Assembly: GCF_002895525.1 (NCBI RefSeq)
Contig: NZ_AZRL01000005.1
Location: 1-40,001 of the forward strand
Source: Petrotoga olearia DSM 13574
GTDB lineage: Bacteria > Thermotogota > Thermotogae > Petrotogales > Petrotogaceae
Direction of reading: 5' to 3'
Length of the DNA: 40,001 bases
Shown in pieces: positions 26,214 through 34,444 of the stretch. The position numbers and the translations under genes are program-made. The notes beneath the pieces were generated by a model. The model ran no database searches and was not told where the DNA came from. It was given only the letters and a program-made list of their open reading frames with translations. The number at the start of each line of letters is the position of its first letter. The stretch's first letter is position 1.

Positions 26214-27198
26214 AACTTTCTCTCATATCTACATCGAAAAAGACGCTTTAAATTACTCCTTAACCAATGAAGTTATAAGCAAACTCAACAAAAGTAAGAT
26301 AATATATATAGATAACTACAATGAAATATTTTCTCGTAAGAACCAAAACCCTTTTTTACAAAAGCTTTCACCATCTCTGATTCTAGCAGTTAAAAAAGGC
26401 GATTTTATCTATAAAGGATCAAACTTGTGCCATAATTTTGAACAGCAAGATTTTTATTACACAAATTTCATAGTCAATTGTCTATATGATTGCGATTACT
26501 GTTATTTGAAAGGCATGAACTTCTCTTCCCACATCTTATTCTTTGTTAATCTTTCCGACTATTTTAATGAATTAAGAAGATTGATAGTTGAAAAAGGAAA
26601 GCTTTATCTAAGTATATCGTATGATTCCGATATATTACTTTTTGATGGAATTTATCCGTTTTTGAAAGAATGGATAAAGTTTGCTAAAGAAAATCCTTTA
26701 ATAACTATAGAAATTCGAACTAAGACAAGCAATTATAAAAAATTTTTGAATTACTCACCAATAGATAATTTGATCATCACTTGGAGTATATCCCCACAGG
26801 AAGTAATATCAAAGTATGAAAAAAACACCCCATCTTTAGAAAGAAGATTAATTGCGATATCACAACTGTTAAAGAAAGGGTGGAAAATTAATTTAGCATT
26901 GGATCCGATACTATATATTGGAGAAAATTGGAGTGATAAATACAAGGAGTTCATTAACTCTATAACTGAGAATATTAATATAAAAGAGATCAATGCAATC
27001 ACGTTAGGAGTTTTTAGAATCCCTGCTGACTACTTAAAAAGGTTTAAAAAGTTTTTTGAATCTTCAATTTCATTTTTCCCTTATCAAACCATAAATGGGG
27101 TATCCACCTACCCTGAAGAATTAAAAAATGAAATGATAAAATTCGTCTATTCGGAACTAAAAAACATATTTGATAAGACAAATATTTATATACTTTGA
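26173..27198 (+). CDS. Spore photoproduct lyase-like radical SAM protein
   Basis: A 341-aa radical SAM protein. The cluster motif C103-x3-C107-x2-C110 is in the context NCLYDCDYCYLKGM. The flanks are of the spore photoproduct lyase (SplB) type: HIYIEKDAL, KIIYIDNYNEIFSRKNQNPF, FYYTNFIVN and ILFFVNLSDYFNE. SPL repairs the thymine dimer spore photoproduct in spores. This organism is not expected to sporulate, so the actual lesion or substrate is open. The start at ATG 26173 lies inside the previous gene with a weak site, which suggests coupling. It is the last gene before the convergent spe operon. Confidence 0.8.
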   Translation: MRFLKNSKQNYTNETFSHIYIEKDALNYSLTNEVISKLNKSKIIYIDNYNEIFSRKNQNPFLQKLSPSLILAVKKGDFIYKGSNLCHNFEQQDFYYTNFIVNCLYDCDYCYLKGMNFSSHILFFVNLSDYFNELRRLIVEKGKLYLSISYDSDILLFDGIYPFLKEWIKFAKENPLITIEIRTKTSNYKKFLNYSPIDNLIITWSISPQEVISKYEKNTPSLERRLIAISQLLKKGWKINLALDPILYIGENWSDKYKEFINSITENINIKEINAITLGVFRIPADYLKRFKKFFESSISFFPYQTINGVSTYPEELKNEMIKFVYSELKNIFDKTNIYIL

Positions 27199-27229
27199 TT
27201 TTAAAAAATTAGACGGACAATCGTCCGTC
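27196..27229 (-). terminator. Rho-independent terminator after speE
   Basis: GACGGAC (27212-27218) and GTCCGTC (27223-27229) make a 7-bp stem with a 4-nt loop. Read on the minus strand, it begins just after the speE stop codon and is followed by TAATTTTTTAAAA. The plus-strand side lacks a T-run, so its use for the radical SAM gene is doubtful. Confidence 0.75.
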
Positions 27230-27230
27230 G

Positions 27231-28109
27231 TTATTTACTATAGTCACTAATTAATCTTTTTACAAAAACAGGTAGAGAAAAGGACGCAACGTGTACTTCC
27301 TCATTATAATACTTGAGTTCTTTGTTAAACTCGTTAACTTTTTCAGGGTCAAAATCTTTTACTGGATCCAGATTTTTTGAGGCGAACGTCCATGTCCATG
27401 TACCTGGCATATATTGAGGTACATAACCCATATACAATCGTGCTATATTAAAAGTATTGCTGATTCTTCTATATGCCCGTATCATCCACTCTTTCTTCAA
27501 AAAAGGTTCCTCAGTTTGCGCGGAAAAAACTCCGTTTTCATTCAATGCTTCAAAACAATTTTTATAAAACTCTTCGGTAAAAAGTAGCCCACCTTCGCCT
27601 TCGGTGGGATCTGTGGAATCAATCAGTATAACGTCGAATTCATCTTTAAATTGAGAAACAAATTTACTCCCATCTTCATAAACTAATTCCACCTTTGGAT
27701 TTTTTAACTCATAAGAAATGTTGGGTAAATGCGTTAAAGCGGCTTCTACAACTTTTTTATCCAATTCACAAAGAACAACTTTCTCTACTGAATCATGTTT
27801 CAACACTTCTCTAACAGTTCCTCCATCCCCTCCACCGATTACCAAGACCTTTTTGGGGTCAGGATGTATGAACAAAGGAACGTGTGAGATCATTTCATGA
27901 TAAACAAATTCATCCGAATCTCTAGTCATAACAACCCCATCTAATGAGAATAGCTTTCCATATATGGGAGTTTCATAGATATCTATTCTTTGATATTCTG
28001 TTTGTTCGGTATAAATGTGATTAGTTACTTCGGAAAATACTCCTACTTTATTTGTTTTATCGTACTCGGTAAAAATAGTATGTGGAAAGATATGATTATT
28101 TTCAGCCAT
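27231..28109 (-). CDS. speE: Spermidine synthase SpeE
   Basis: A 292-aa polyamine aminopropyltransferase, which moves the aminopropyl group from decarboxylated SAM to putrescine or a related amine. An N-terminal beta domain covers about 1-60 (QTEYQRIDIYET, GKLFSLDGVV). The Rossmann domain has a GGGDGGTVRE loop at 92-100. Catalytic-region residues include D164 and D167 (LIDSTDPTEGEG), and YVPQYMPGTW follows. The start ATG 28109 follows GAGGTG and overlaps the speD stop by one base; an in-frame TTG directly before it would be too close. It forms an operon with speD and the regulator gene. Confidence 0.95.
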   Translation of the reverse strand: MAENNHIFPHTIFTEYDKTNKVGVFSEVTNHIYTEQTEYQRIDIYETPIYGKLFSLDGVVMTRDSDEFVYHEMISHVPLFIHPDPKKVLVIGGGDGGTVREVLKHDSVEKVVLCELDKKVVEAALTHLPNISYELKNPKVELVYEDGSKFVSQFKDEFDVILIDSTDPTEGEGGLLFTEEFYKNCFEALNENGVFSAQTEEPFLKKEWMIRAYRRISNTFNIARLYMGYVPQYMPGTWTWTFASKNLDPVKDFDPEKVNEFNKELKYYNEEVHVASFSLPVFVKRLISDYSK

Positions 28110-28507
28110 CAACTCACCTCGATTTTATGAGCAGAATTTTCAGGTACTCCAATAGAAGAAAAAAGTCCTCGTTTGAATTCTTGACTCTCCTGTCTTTTCG
28201 AATTTAAAGCATCTTTTAAATAGTAAAAAGCTTTCCATGGATCGACAGAGTCTCCACAAGTATATATATCTAAAGATGCATAATTGTATTCAGGCCAAGT
28301 GTGAATTGCCAAATGAGATTCAGAAACGATTATTGCTCCACTTACCCCATGAGGTAAGAATCTGTGAAATGTTGAAGTAACTATTGTTGCCCCCGATTCA
28401 ATGGCTGCTTTTTTCATTAAGTATTCTATTTGTTGAACATCGTTTAGTATCTCTTCATCACAATCGTATAATTCTGATATCAAATGTCTTCCTAGGGATT
28501 TAGCCAT
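28109..28507 (-). CDS. speD: S-adenosylmethionine decarboxylase proenzyme SpeD
   Basis: A 132-aa SAM decarboxylase proenzyme of the short prokaryotic type. Self-cleavage is expected between E63 and S64 (VSESHLAIHTWPE), turning S64 into the pyruvoyl cofactor. His69 and Cys84 occupy the conserved processing and catalytic positions. The product supplies decarboxylated SAM to SpeE, the next gene, with a one-base overlap. The start ATG 28507 is preceded by GGAGG on the minus strand. Confidence 0.95.
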   Translation of the reverse strand: MAKSLGRHLISELYDCDEEILNDVQQIEYLMKKAAIESGATIVTSTFHRFLPHGVSGAIIVSESHLAIHTWPEYNYASLDIYTCGDSVDPWKAFYYLKDALNSKRQESQEFKRGLFSSIGVPENSAHKIEVS

Positions 28508-28521
28508 CTCTCAATCCTCCT

Positions 28522-29058
28522 TTAAAATATTTCTATCCAAATTAGAGTAGCTTTATTTGTGTTGCTTTTATTTTTTATGAAGTGTTTTTTATTAGCTAAA
28601 TAAAAAAAAGTCTCATCTTTACGCACTAGATAAACTTCTTTATTGAGGTATAACTCTATCTCCCCTTCAATCACGTATCCTAACTCTACACCTTCATGAG
28701 GTTTTTCGATATCCGTTGAACAACCTGGTTGCAAAACTACTAAGGAAGGTTCAATATTTTTGGGTTCGGACGTTGTTAAAAGAAGTTCTTCTTTAACTCC
28801 TTTTGGTGTATCGTATATAGGTATTCTATCTTCTTTGGTGAAAACGATCTTTTCCTTATTTTCGAGATTTGAAAAAAAATCTTTCAAGTCTGTTCCTAAG
28901 GCTCTTAATATCATTTCCAAATTTTCAACAGTAGGGGAAGCTAAATCCCTTTCAACTTGGGAAATAAATCCTCTAGTTAAATCAGATCTTGTCGCAAGTT
29001 CTTCTTGTGTCATATTTCTCATTATTCTAAGACTTTTTATCTTTTCACCTATTTGCAT
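28522..29058 (-). CDS. XRE-family regulator with cupin domain
   Basis: A 178-aa protein. A helix-turn-helix domain lies at about 3-60 (KIKSLRIMRNMTQEELA, RGFISQVERDLASPTVENL). A small C-terminal cupin lies at about 110-176 (KPHEGVELGYVIEGEIELYL). This architecture is that of small-molecule-responsive repressors such as PuuR. It is the first gene of an operon with speD and speE, so control of polyamine synthesis in response to a polyamine or SAM-related ligand is likely but inferred. ATG 29058 is chosen for the GGAGG 8 nt upstream; TTG 29073 overlaps the site. Confidence 0.88.
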   Translation of the reverse strand: MQIGEKIKSLRIMRNMTQEELATRSDLTRGFISQVERDLASPTVENLEMILRALGTDLKDFFSNLENKEKIVFTKEDRIPIYDTPKGVKEELLLTTSEPKNIEPSLVVLQPGCSTDIEKPHEGVELGYVIEGEIELYLNKEVYLVRKDETFFYLANKKHFIKNKSNTNKATLIWIEIF

Positions 29059-29100
29059 TCCAAGATCCTCCAATAAATTATAGAAAATGAACAGTTAATT

Positions 29101-29109
29101 AAACAACTC
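29101..29109 (-). promoter_or_regulatory. Possible operator half, inverted copy 1 (GAGTTGTTT)
   Basis: Read on the minus strand, GAGTTGTTT stands just downstream of the XRE -10 and next to the palindrome TTAATTAA (29095-29102). An inverted identical 9-mer occurs at 29186-29194, just ahead of the mreB -10. The pair could be binding sites for the XRE regulator, but this rests on two copies only. Confidence 0.3.
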
Positions 29110-29116
29110 GGTTAAT

Positions 29117-29145
29117 ATTATAAATTTTTATTTTATATTTGTCAA
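29117..29145 (-). promoter_or_regulatory. Consensus promoter of the XRE-speD-speE operon
   Basis: On the minus strand TTGACA (29145-29140) is followed after exactly 17 nt by TATAAT (29122-29117). Both hexamers match the sigma-70 consensus perfectly. The -10 lies 59 bases upstream of the regulator start ATG. This is the clearest promoter in the window. Confidence 0.88.
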
Positions 29146-29185
29146 TTACAAGAATTTACATTTATGTTTCTACAAGATCAATAAT

Positions 29186-29194
29186 GAGTTGTTT
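29186..29194 (+). promoter_or_regulatory. Possible operator half, inverted copy 2 (GAGTTGTTT)
   Basis: This 9-mer is identical to the minus-strand one at 29109-29101. It lies just upstream of the extended -10 of mreB, where a bound regulator could affect transcription. A chance match is possible in AT-rich DNA. Confidence 0.28.
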
Positions 29195-29195
29195 G

Positions 29196-29204
29196 TGTTA
29201 TACT
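29196..29204 (+). promoter_or_regulatory. Extended -10 promoter for mreB
   Basis: TGTTATACT carries the TGn extension and a TATACT -10 hexamer, 53 bases before the mreB start. No good -35 hexamer is seen at the standard distance, which is common for extended -10 promoters. It points away from the divergent XRE promoter. Confidence 0.55.
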
Positions 29205-29257
29205 ACTAAGTAGTGGGGTGGGCAGCATAATATACTTTTAAGGAGGGCTTTTAAGTA

Positions 29258-30277
29258 ATGCGACCGTATTTGAGACCATATCTTGGTATAGATTTAGGAA
29301 CAGCAAACACGCTAGTTTATATGAAAGGAAAAGGTATAATTTTAAACGAACCCTCTGTTATAGCGATCAATAAAGAGACGTCAGAATTGCTTAAAGTTGG
29401 AAAAGAAGCTAAAAAAATGATTGGAAAAACTCCTGCTAATATAATCGCTATCAGACCACTGAAAGAGGGTGTAATAGCAGATTATAATGTAGCAATGACA
29501 ATGCTTAAGTACTTTATAAACACATCAATGAATGGTTTTAGTTTTTTTAAACCAACGGTCGTTGTAGGAATACCTACAGATGCAACTCAAGTAGAAAGGA
29601 ATGCTCTGAGAGAAGCTGCTTTAGATGCTGGGGCTAGTAAAGCGTTTTTAATAGAAGAAGCTATGGCAACAGCTATAGGTGCTGGTTTAGATGTAGAGGA
29701 GCCATCGGGGAATATGATTGTGGACATGGGTGGGGGTACCACAGAAATAGCTGTAATTTCACTGGGAAATATAGTATTATCAAAATCTATAAGAGTAGCA
29801 GGAGATTTAATCGATCAGGAAATTATTAATCACATAAAATCCAAATACAATATGGTAATAGGAGAAAAAACCGCTGAGAGGATAAAAATAGAGATTGGTA
29901 ATGTTTTTGATAGCCCTCAGTACAACGAATTAAGCATGGAGGTGATAGGTTTGGACGTTCTATCAGGCCTCCCAAAAAGTGTTATAATCACAGGCTCAGA
30001 AATAAGAAACGCCATGAGAGTGCCGGTTACCAAGATAGTTGAAAATATTAAATTGGCAATTGAAGAAACTCCACCTGAACTTTTGTATGATATCGTTAAT
30101 AGAGGAATATTTTTAGCGGGTGGAGGCGCATTGATTAAAGGAATAAAAGAGCTGTTAGAAAAGGAAACGTTGATAAGAGTCGTAATAGCAGATGATCCAA
30201 TAACTTGTGTAGCAAGAGGGGCAGGAATGGTTATTGATAAGATAAATCTTATAAAAAGTATATCTCAACAAGCTTAA
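29258..30277 (+). CDS. mreB: Rod-shape protein MreB
   Basis: MreB of 339 aa, the actin-like filament protein guiding cell-wall elongation. Phosphate-1 motif GIDLGTANT is at about 10-18, followed by VVVGIPTDAT, IEEAMATAIGAGLDV, the phosphate-2 region VDMGGGTTEIAVIS and LAGGGALIKGI near the C-terminus. The start ATG has GGAGG about 11 nt upstream. It heads a classic mreB-mreC-mreD-PBP2 order, which confirms the role. The next gene starts one base after its stop. Confidence 0.96.
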   Translation: MRPYLRPYLGIDLGTANTLVYMKGKGIILNEPSVIAINKETSELLKVGKEAKKMIGKTPANIIAIRPLKEGVIADYNVAMTMLKYFINTSMNGFSFFKPTVVVGIPTDATQVERNALREAALDAGASKAFLIEEAMATAIGAGLDVEEPSGNMIVDMGGGTTEIAVISLGNIVLSKSIRVAGDLIDQEIINHIKSKYNMVIGEKTAERIKIEIGNVFDSPQYNELSMEVIGLDVLSGLPKSVIITGSEIRNAMRVPVTKIVENIKLAIEETPPELLYDIVNRGIFLAGGGALIKGIKELLEKETLIRVVIADDPITCVARGAGMVIDKINLIKSISQQA

Positions 30278-30278
30278 T

Positions 30279-30956
30279 ATGAGATATTTTCAGATTTTAT
30301 TTCTAGTAATTTTGATCTTTATTTCAATTTTATTTAATACTTTTGAAAACTTACGAGTCATTTTAGATCCATTAACGTACCCGGTTGATATGGTTTTTTC
30401 ACTGTTTCATTCTAAAATTTTAGAAAGAGGTTCAAGCGCCGAAAAAATTTCTAGTATCTTGGATGAACTTAACAAAAAACCTCTTTATTTAATTGAAAGT
30501 AAAAACAGTGAAAATATAGATTTAACTATTCCTCGGGGTATAATTCTAAGTGCAACAAATCGTAATTTTAATGTTTTAACGAATAATGAAAGTAACTTGG
30601 AAAAAGGATATTTAGCAGTTTCCACAGATGGTATCCTATTAGGTTTTGTTGAAAATATGTTCTCAGATAGAGTAGTGGTAAGAAAATTAGGTTGGGGAGA
30701 TCAACAATTTTTTGGGAAAATAGGGATTGTAGATGTTTTAATAAAAGAGGATAAAGGTAATTTATTGGTGGAAATACCTGATAATTATAATGTAGTAATG
30801 GAACAACACCTAAAGATAGATCTTCCTGCGTATGTAAAAGGCGGAGAAAAAGAAAGTATATTTTTATCGGGGGAAATTGTTTCTAAATATGGTGACCTTT
30901 ATCTTTTCAACCCTGTGAAAATCAATGATTTTTTAGTGTACTTTTTTCCTTATTAA
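30279..30956 (+). CDS. mreC: Rod-shape protein MreC
   Basis: A 225-aa MreC-like protein. One N-terminal membrane helix (about 5-22) is followed by a short helical stretch and a beta-rich periplasmic-type domain (about 80-220). Key stretches are IILSATNRNFNVLTNNESNLEKG, ISTDGILLGFVENMFSDRVVVRK and GEIVSKYGDLYLFNP, read across the domain. The length is on the short side for MreC. The ATG lies one base after mreB without its own strong ribosome binding site, so translation is likely coupled. Confidence 0.88.
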   Translation: MRYFQILFLVILIFISILFNTFENLRVILDPLTYPVDMVFSLFHSKILERGSSAEKISSILDELNKKPLYLIESKNSENIDLTIPRGIILSATNRNFNVLTNNESNLEKGYLAVSTDGILLGFVENMFSDRVVVRKLGWGDQQFFGKIGIVDVLIKEDKGNLLVEIPDNYNVVMEQHLKIDLPAYVKGGEKESIFLSGEIVSKYGDLYLFNPVKINDFLVYFFPY

Positions 30957-30975
30957 ACAAAAGAAGTGAGAGTAT

Positions 30976-31389
30976 ATGATGTATCTAATTTATTTTTTAT
31001 TAGCTCTAGTTGCAGCTTCATTTGATAGATGGCTTGGAGAAATACTTTTTTTCATCTTCCCTATAATTGTATTATATGTGTCAAATCTTGAAAAAGATGA
31101 CCATAGACTCCTTTTTTTTGTGTTCATATATACTATATTTTATTTCAATGCAAGGTTTGAATTAGGTTTTCTCGCCATAATATTTTTTGCTGTTTTTCTT
31201 CTTCTTAACTTTTTCTTACATCAGTTAGAAATGACTTTAATTAAAGTACTGCTTTATGGTGGTGTTTTGTCGTTATATATGAGTGCCATAACTTCTTCAT
31301 TTTATCCTTTTTTCTTGGATATGTTAATTATTCTCGTATTATATTTTATGAACATGAGGTTGGTTTTAAATGAAAGAAAAAAGAGCTAA
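30976..31389 (+). CDS. mreD: MreD-like membrane protein
   Basis: A 137-aa highly hydrophobic protein with about four to five membrane segments and no soluble domain. Sequence similarity to MreD is weak by eye, so the name rests on size, topology and position between mreC and the PBP2 gene. MreD is a membrane partner of MreC in the elongation complex. Start ATG 30976, with a second ATG directly after. The end overlaps the PBP2 gene by 20 bases. Confidence 0.7.
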   Translation: MMYLIYFLLALVAASFDRWLGEILFFIFPIIVLYVSNLEKDDHRLLFFVFIYTIFYFNARFELGFLAIIFFAVFLLLNFFLHQLEMTLIKVLLYGGVLSLYMSAITSSFYPFFLDMLIILVLYFMNMRLVLNERKKS

Positions 31390-33079
31390 AATATTGTTTT
31401 TTTTATTCTTTTTGGGTTTTGTATTACTGTTTGCCAGATCGTTTCAATTACAGATTTTAAACTGGGATAAATATACAATGGAAGTTCTAGAATTATCAAC
31501 AAGAATTGTAAAAGATTCTCCTAAAAGAGGAAATATATACGATAGAAATGGAAATTTATTGGCATGGAACCAAAGGATATATAATTTAACGAATTTAGGA
31601 GGAACGTTAAGTGAAGAAACAGAAGCTGAATTGTACTTAGCTTTAAAAGATGTTGTTGATAATCCTTATACCGTAATAGATAAATTAAATTTTCAAAAAA
31701 GAGTGAATTTAGAAATAAATTCGGTAACAGCTCAAAAGATAGGAAGTATTGATAAAAATCTACAAGTTGAAGAAAGATATATAAGAAGGTATGCTCACGA
31801 ATCTTTATACCATGTTTTGGGTTATGTTGACAACGAAGGTACTCCTAGGTCAGGATTGGAATTGGTATTTGATAAAGAATTACAGGGGGAGCCAGGGTAC
31901 AAAATGATCAATATTGCAACAAATAAATCAGTTTCACCCCTAATAGCAAATGCGCATTCGATTAATGGTAACAATATTTATTTGACGTTAGATTTAGATT
32001 TACAGATTAATGCATACAATTATTTAAAAGAAAGTAACTACAATGGTTCGGTAATCATCTCCAAACCAAAGACCGGTGAAATATTAGTCTTTGTTAGTTA
32101 TCCATCAGTAGATCCTAATTTGTTTGCCCAAGGAATGAGTAATTTAGAGTTTCAAAGAATTTTGAATGACAATAATATGCCTCTTTTAAATAGAGCTACA
32201 TCTGCCTTGTACCCACCAGGATCTATCATAAAACCTTTTGTTGCATATGCTGCCCTTGAAGGAGGTATATCTCCTGAAGCCACCATAAATTCGACTGGAA
32301 GATACGATTTAAAAAACTCTCAAGGCAACGTTATCGCATCTTATTACGATTGGTATACATTAGGGCATGGTGAAACTGATTTGGTTAAATCTTTGAGAGC
32401 GTCTGTTAACTCATATTATTATTGGCTTGGAGAAAAACTGGGAATAGACTACTTAAAGAGTATGTCTGATGAATTTGATATTACTTCTAAAACGGGAATA
32501 GAACTGCCAAATGAAAAAGTTGGAGTTTTTCCAGACCCCGGATGGAAATATGAGAAATTCGATACCATTTGGTACCCAGGAGAAACATTATTAACGTATA
32601 TAGGTCAAGGTTACATCACAATGACTCCACTTCAAATTCTAAGAATATATAATATTTTTGCAACAAAAGGAAAATATTATCAATTTAATATATTTAAAAG
32701 AGAAGAAGATATTTTTGGAAATATTATAAATAAAAATGTACCTGTACTTAGAGATTCATACGAAATGAACGAAGAATATCTAAAATATATTTACCAAGGT
32801 ATGATAGAAGTGACCTCATTCGGTGGACCAGCTGGCGAAGAAGGAACAGCTTTTCAGTCTTTTATGGATTTTCCAATAACGGTTGCTGGAAAGACAGGTA
32901 CAGCAGAAGTAGGGGGTGGAAAGCCTGCTCACTCATGGTTTGCTGGTTTTTTACCAGCAAAAGATCCTCAGTATTCGATTGTTGTCATTATTGAAAATGG
33001 AGGGATGGGGTCTACTGCGGCTGCACCCATTGCTAGAAAGATACTTGATGATCTGGTTGAAAAATATAGCATTCAATAA
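31370..33079 (+). CDS. mrdA: Penicillin-binding protein 2 (elongation transpeptidase)
   Basis: A 569-aa class B penicillin-binding protein. An N-terminal membrane anchor lies at about 8-30 and a dimerisation region at about 45-190 (SPKRGNIYDRNG). The transpeptidase domain has the active-site S285-x2-K288 (PPGSIIKPF), S345-V-N347 and K508-T-G (AGKTGTAE). It cross-links peptidoglycan during elongation together with MreB/C/D. The ATG lies inside the mreD-like gene, with GAGGT ahead. A septal PBP3 is less likely given the mre context. Confidence 0.92.
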   Translation: MKEKRAKILFFLFFLGFVLLFARSFQLQILNWDKYTMEVLELSTRIVKDSPKRGNIYDRNGNLLAWNQRIYNLTNLGGTLSEETEAELYLALKDVVDNPYTVIDKLNFQKRVNLEINSVTAQKIGSIDKNLQVEERYIRRYAHESLYHVLGYVDNEGTPRSGLELVFDKELQGEPGYKMINIATNKSVSPLIANAHSINGNNIYLTLDLDLQINAYNYLKESNYNGSVIISKPKTGEILVFVSYPSVDPNLFAQGMSNLEFQRILNDNNMPLLNRATSALYPPGSIIKPFVAYAALEGGISPEATINSTGRYDLKNSQGNVIASYYDWYTLGHGETDLVKSLRASVNSYYYWLGEKLGIDYLKSMSDEFDITSKTGIELPNEKVGVFPDPGWKYEKFDTIWYPGETLLTYIGQGYITMTPLQILRIYNIFATKGKYYQFNIFKREEDIFGNIINKNVPVLRDSYEMNEEYLKYIYQGMIEVTSFGGPAGEEGTAFQSFMDFPITVAGKTGTAEVGGGKPAHSWFAGFLPAKDPQYSIVVIIENGGMGSTAAAPIARKILDDLVEKYSIQ

Positions 33080-33095
33080 AAAGGAGATGAATTTA

Positions 33096-34337
33096 ATGAA
33101 GAAAATGTTAGTGTTTTTTATGCTCATCATTTGTTTAAGTATAACGGTTCTATCAGAGAATTATACCTTTGTCTTTAAAGATGTGCAACTGTTCTATACC
33201 GTTTCTAACGATACCTCATTCTTAGTTCCAGACGGTTTTGATGTGCTTTGGGTCAGTGGAGTAGATTCTTGGGAACTCCAAAAGGTATACCAACATTTTC
33301 CTTTTAAGATTGTTTCTTGGGAAGATTACACTCAAAAATTTATCGAAGCTATAGATGAAGATGTTTATAAGATTGTTGGAACAAATGAAATTCTATTTTA
33401 CAATCCTCAATTAAGTCAATGGTGTGTTACTGATGAAAAGAATAAAGATAAGATTCAACCGAGTACTCAAATATTATTGAGGAATCCTAAAAATTCTGTA
33501 ATTGCTTTAAGGGCAAGAGGTTCATGGGAAGTTATCTATGAGATGAAAAGTGACGGGACGTTCAACAAAAACGTCCAAATCAAGGGTATTCCTGTTGGTC
33601 CAACGAATCTATATTTAGTGAACGAATATCTTAACTTGTCTCCTATTGATTACGTAGAGAGTACAAAGTTATTGAGCGGTACACGGATGGCAAGTGAAGG
33701 TGATTTTGAGATGGTTGCCAAAGAAGCGATTCTAAGTCAAACTTATACAATGAATTTAGGAAAAATCAATTTTCAAAATAGTTTAATTAACTATAGAATA
33801 TCTCAAAACGACATATTGTCATATGAAGACAGAAATGTAATTAATTTTTCTTTGTACTCCAATATACCAAACTATACAAAAACTCGAATAATCAGACACA
33901 TAGAAAACGCAAAATACAATGGTTTAGGAATAGAGTTACCCTCGGGACAAATTTGGATTCATGAGGAGTTCGATAAGGAAAGTTTTCCAATAAAATTAGC
34001 TTACATTAGTGACACTCCTGTTGGGGACATGCTCAAGATAAATCTTGGTGAGAGTTGGGATGTACAATATAAAATAGAAAAAATGTCTGATGTCGAAGTC
34101 AAATCCCAAAATTCCCGAATAGTAGACTTTTTGATTACAGTGCAAAATTACAGTAAGGACAGACAAATTGTTAACTTAAGTATGTCTTCACCCAATATCG
34201 AAATAGACAAAATGCAGATAGAAGGGAATTATCAAAACTTAAAAAATAACTCTGAAAAAGGCAAAATTGATATTAACTTTGTTATAATAGATGAAGTAAA
34301 AATAAGAATGACGATTAAAACAGTACTCAAAGAATAA
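33096..34337 (+). CDS. Secreted DUF4139-like protein
   Basis: A 413-aa protein with a clear signal peptide (MKKMLVFFMLIICLSITVLS). It has a mixed N-terminal domain and a C-terminal half resembling DUF4139: GLGIELPSGQIWIHEE, YISDTPVGDMLKINLGE, YKIEKMSDVEV and FLITVQNYSKDRQ. Such proteins are predicted beta-rich and of unknown role. The ATG at 33096 follows AAGGAGATG; the frame extends further upstream inside the PBP2 gene without meaning. It stands 16 bases after the PBP2 gene, so it is likely in the same transcript and acts outside the membrane. Confidence 0.8.
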   Translation: MKKMLVFFMLIICLSITVLSENYTFVFKDVQLFYTVSNDTSFLVPDGFDVLWVSGVDSWELQKVYQHFPFKIVSWEDYTQKFIEAIDEDVYKIVGTNEILFYNPQLSQWCVTDEKNKDKIQPSTQILLRNPKNSVIALRARGSWEVIYEMKSDGTFNKNVQIKGIPVGPTNLYLVNEYLNLSPIDYVESTKLLSGTRMASEGDFEMVAKEAILSQTYTMNLGKINFQNSLINYRISQNDILSYEDRNVINFSLYSNIPNYTKTRIIRHIENAKYNGLGIELPSGQIWIHEEFDKESFPIKLAYISDTPVGDMLKINLGESWDVQYKIEKMSDVEVKSQNSRIVDFLITVQNYSKDRQIVNLSMSSPNIEIDKMQIEGNYQNLKNNSEKGKIDINFVIIDEVKIRMTIKTVLKE

Positions 34338-34356
34338 AATTTTTAATAATCTCAAA

Positions 34357-34382
34357 AAATAGTCGATATTATCTATTTTTAT
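34357..34382 (+). terminator. Weak AT-rich hairpin after the DUF4139-like gene
   Basis: AAAAATAG and CTATTTTT can pair around a 10-nt AT-rich loop shortly after the stop codon. The stem has only two G-C pairs and the T-run after it is short. It is a possible but weak terminator. Confidence 0.3.
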
Positions 34383-34444
34383 CTCAATCAATAAAATGTA
34401 AGATTCTTTATTCGGCTCTATCCCTCCAAAAGAAAGGTGATTTT

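Noticed and set aside
27588..27608. CCCACC...GGTGGG hairpin inside speE
   Set aside because: It encodes the conserved PTEGEGG loop of spermidine synthases and is not followed by a T-run, so it is not a terminator.
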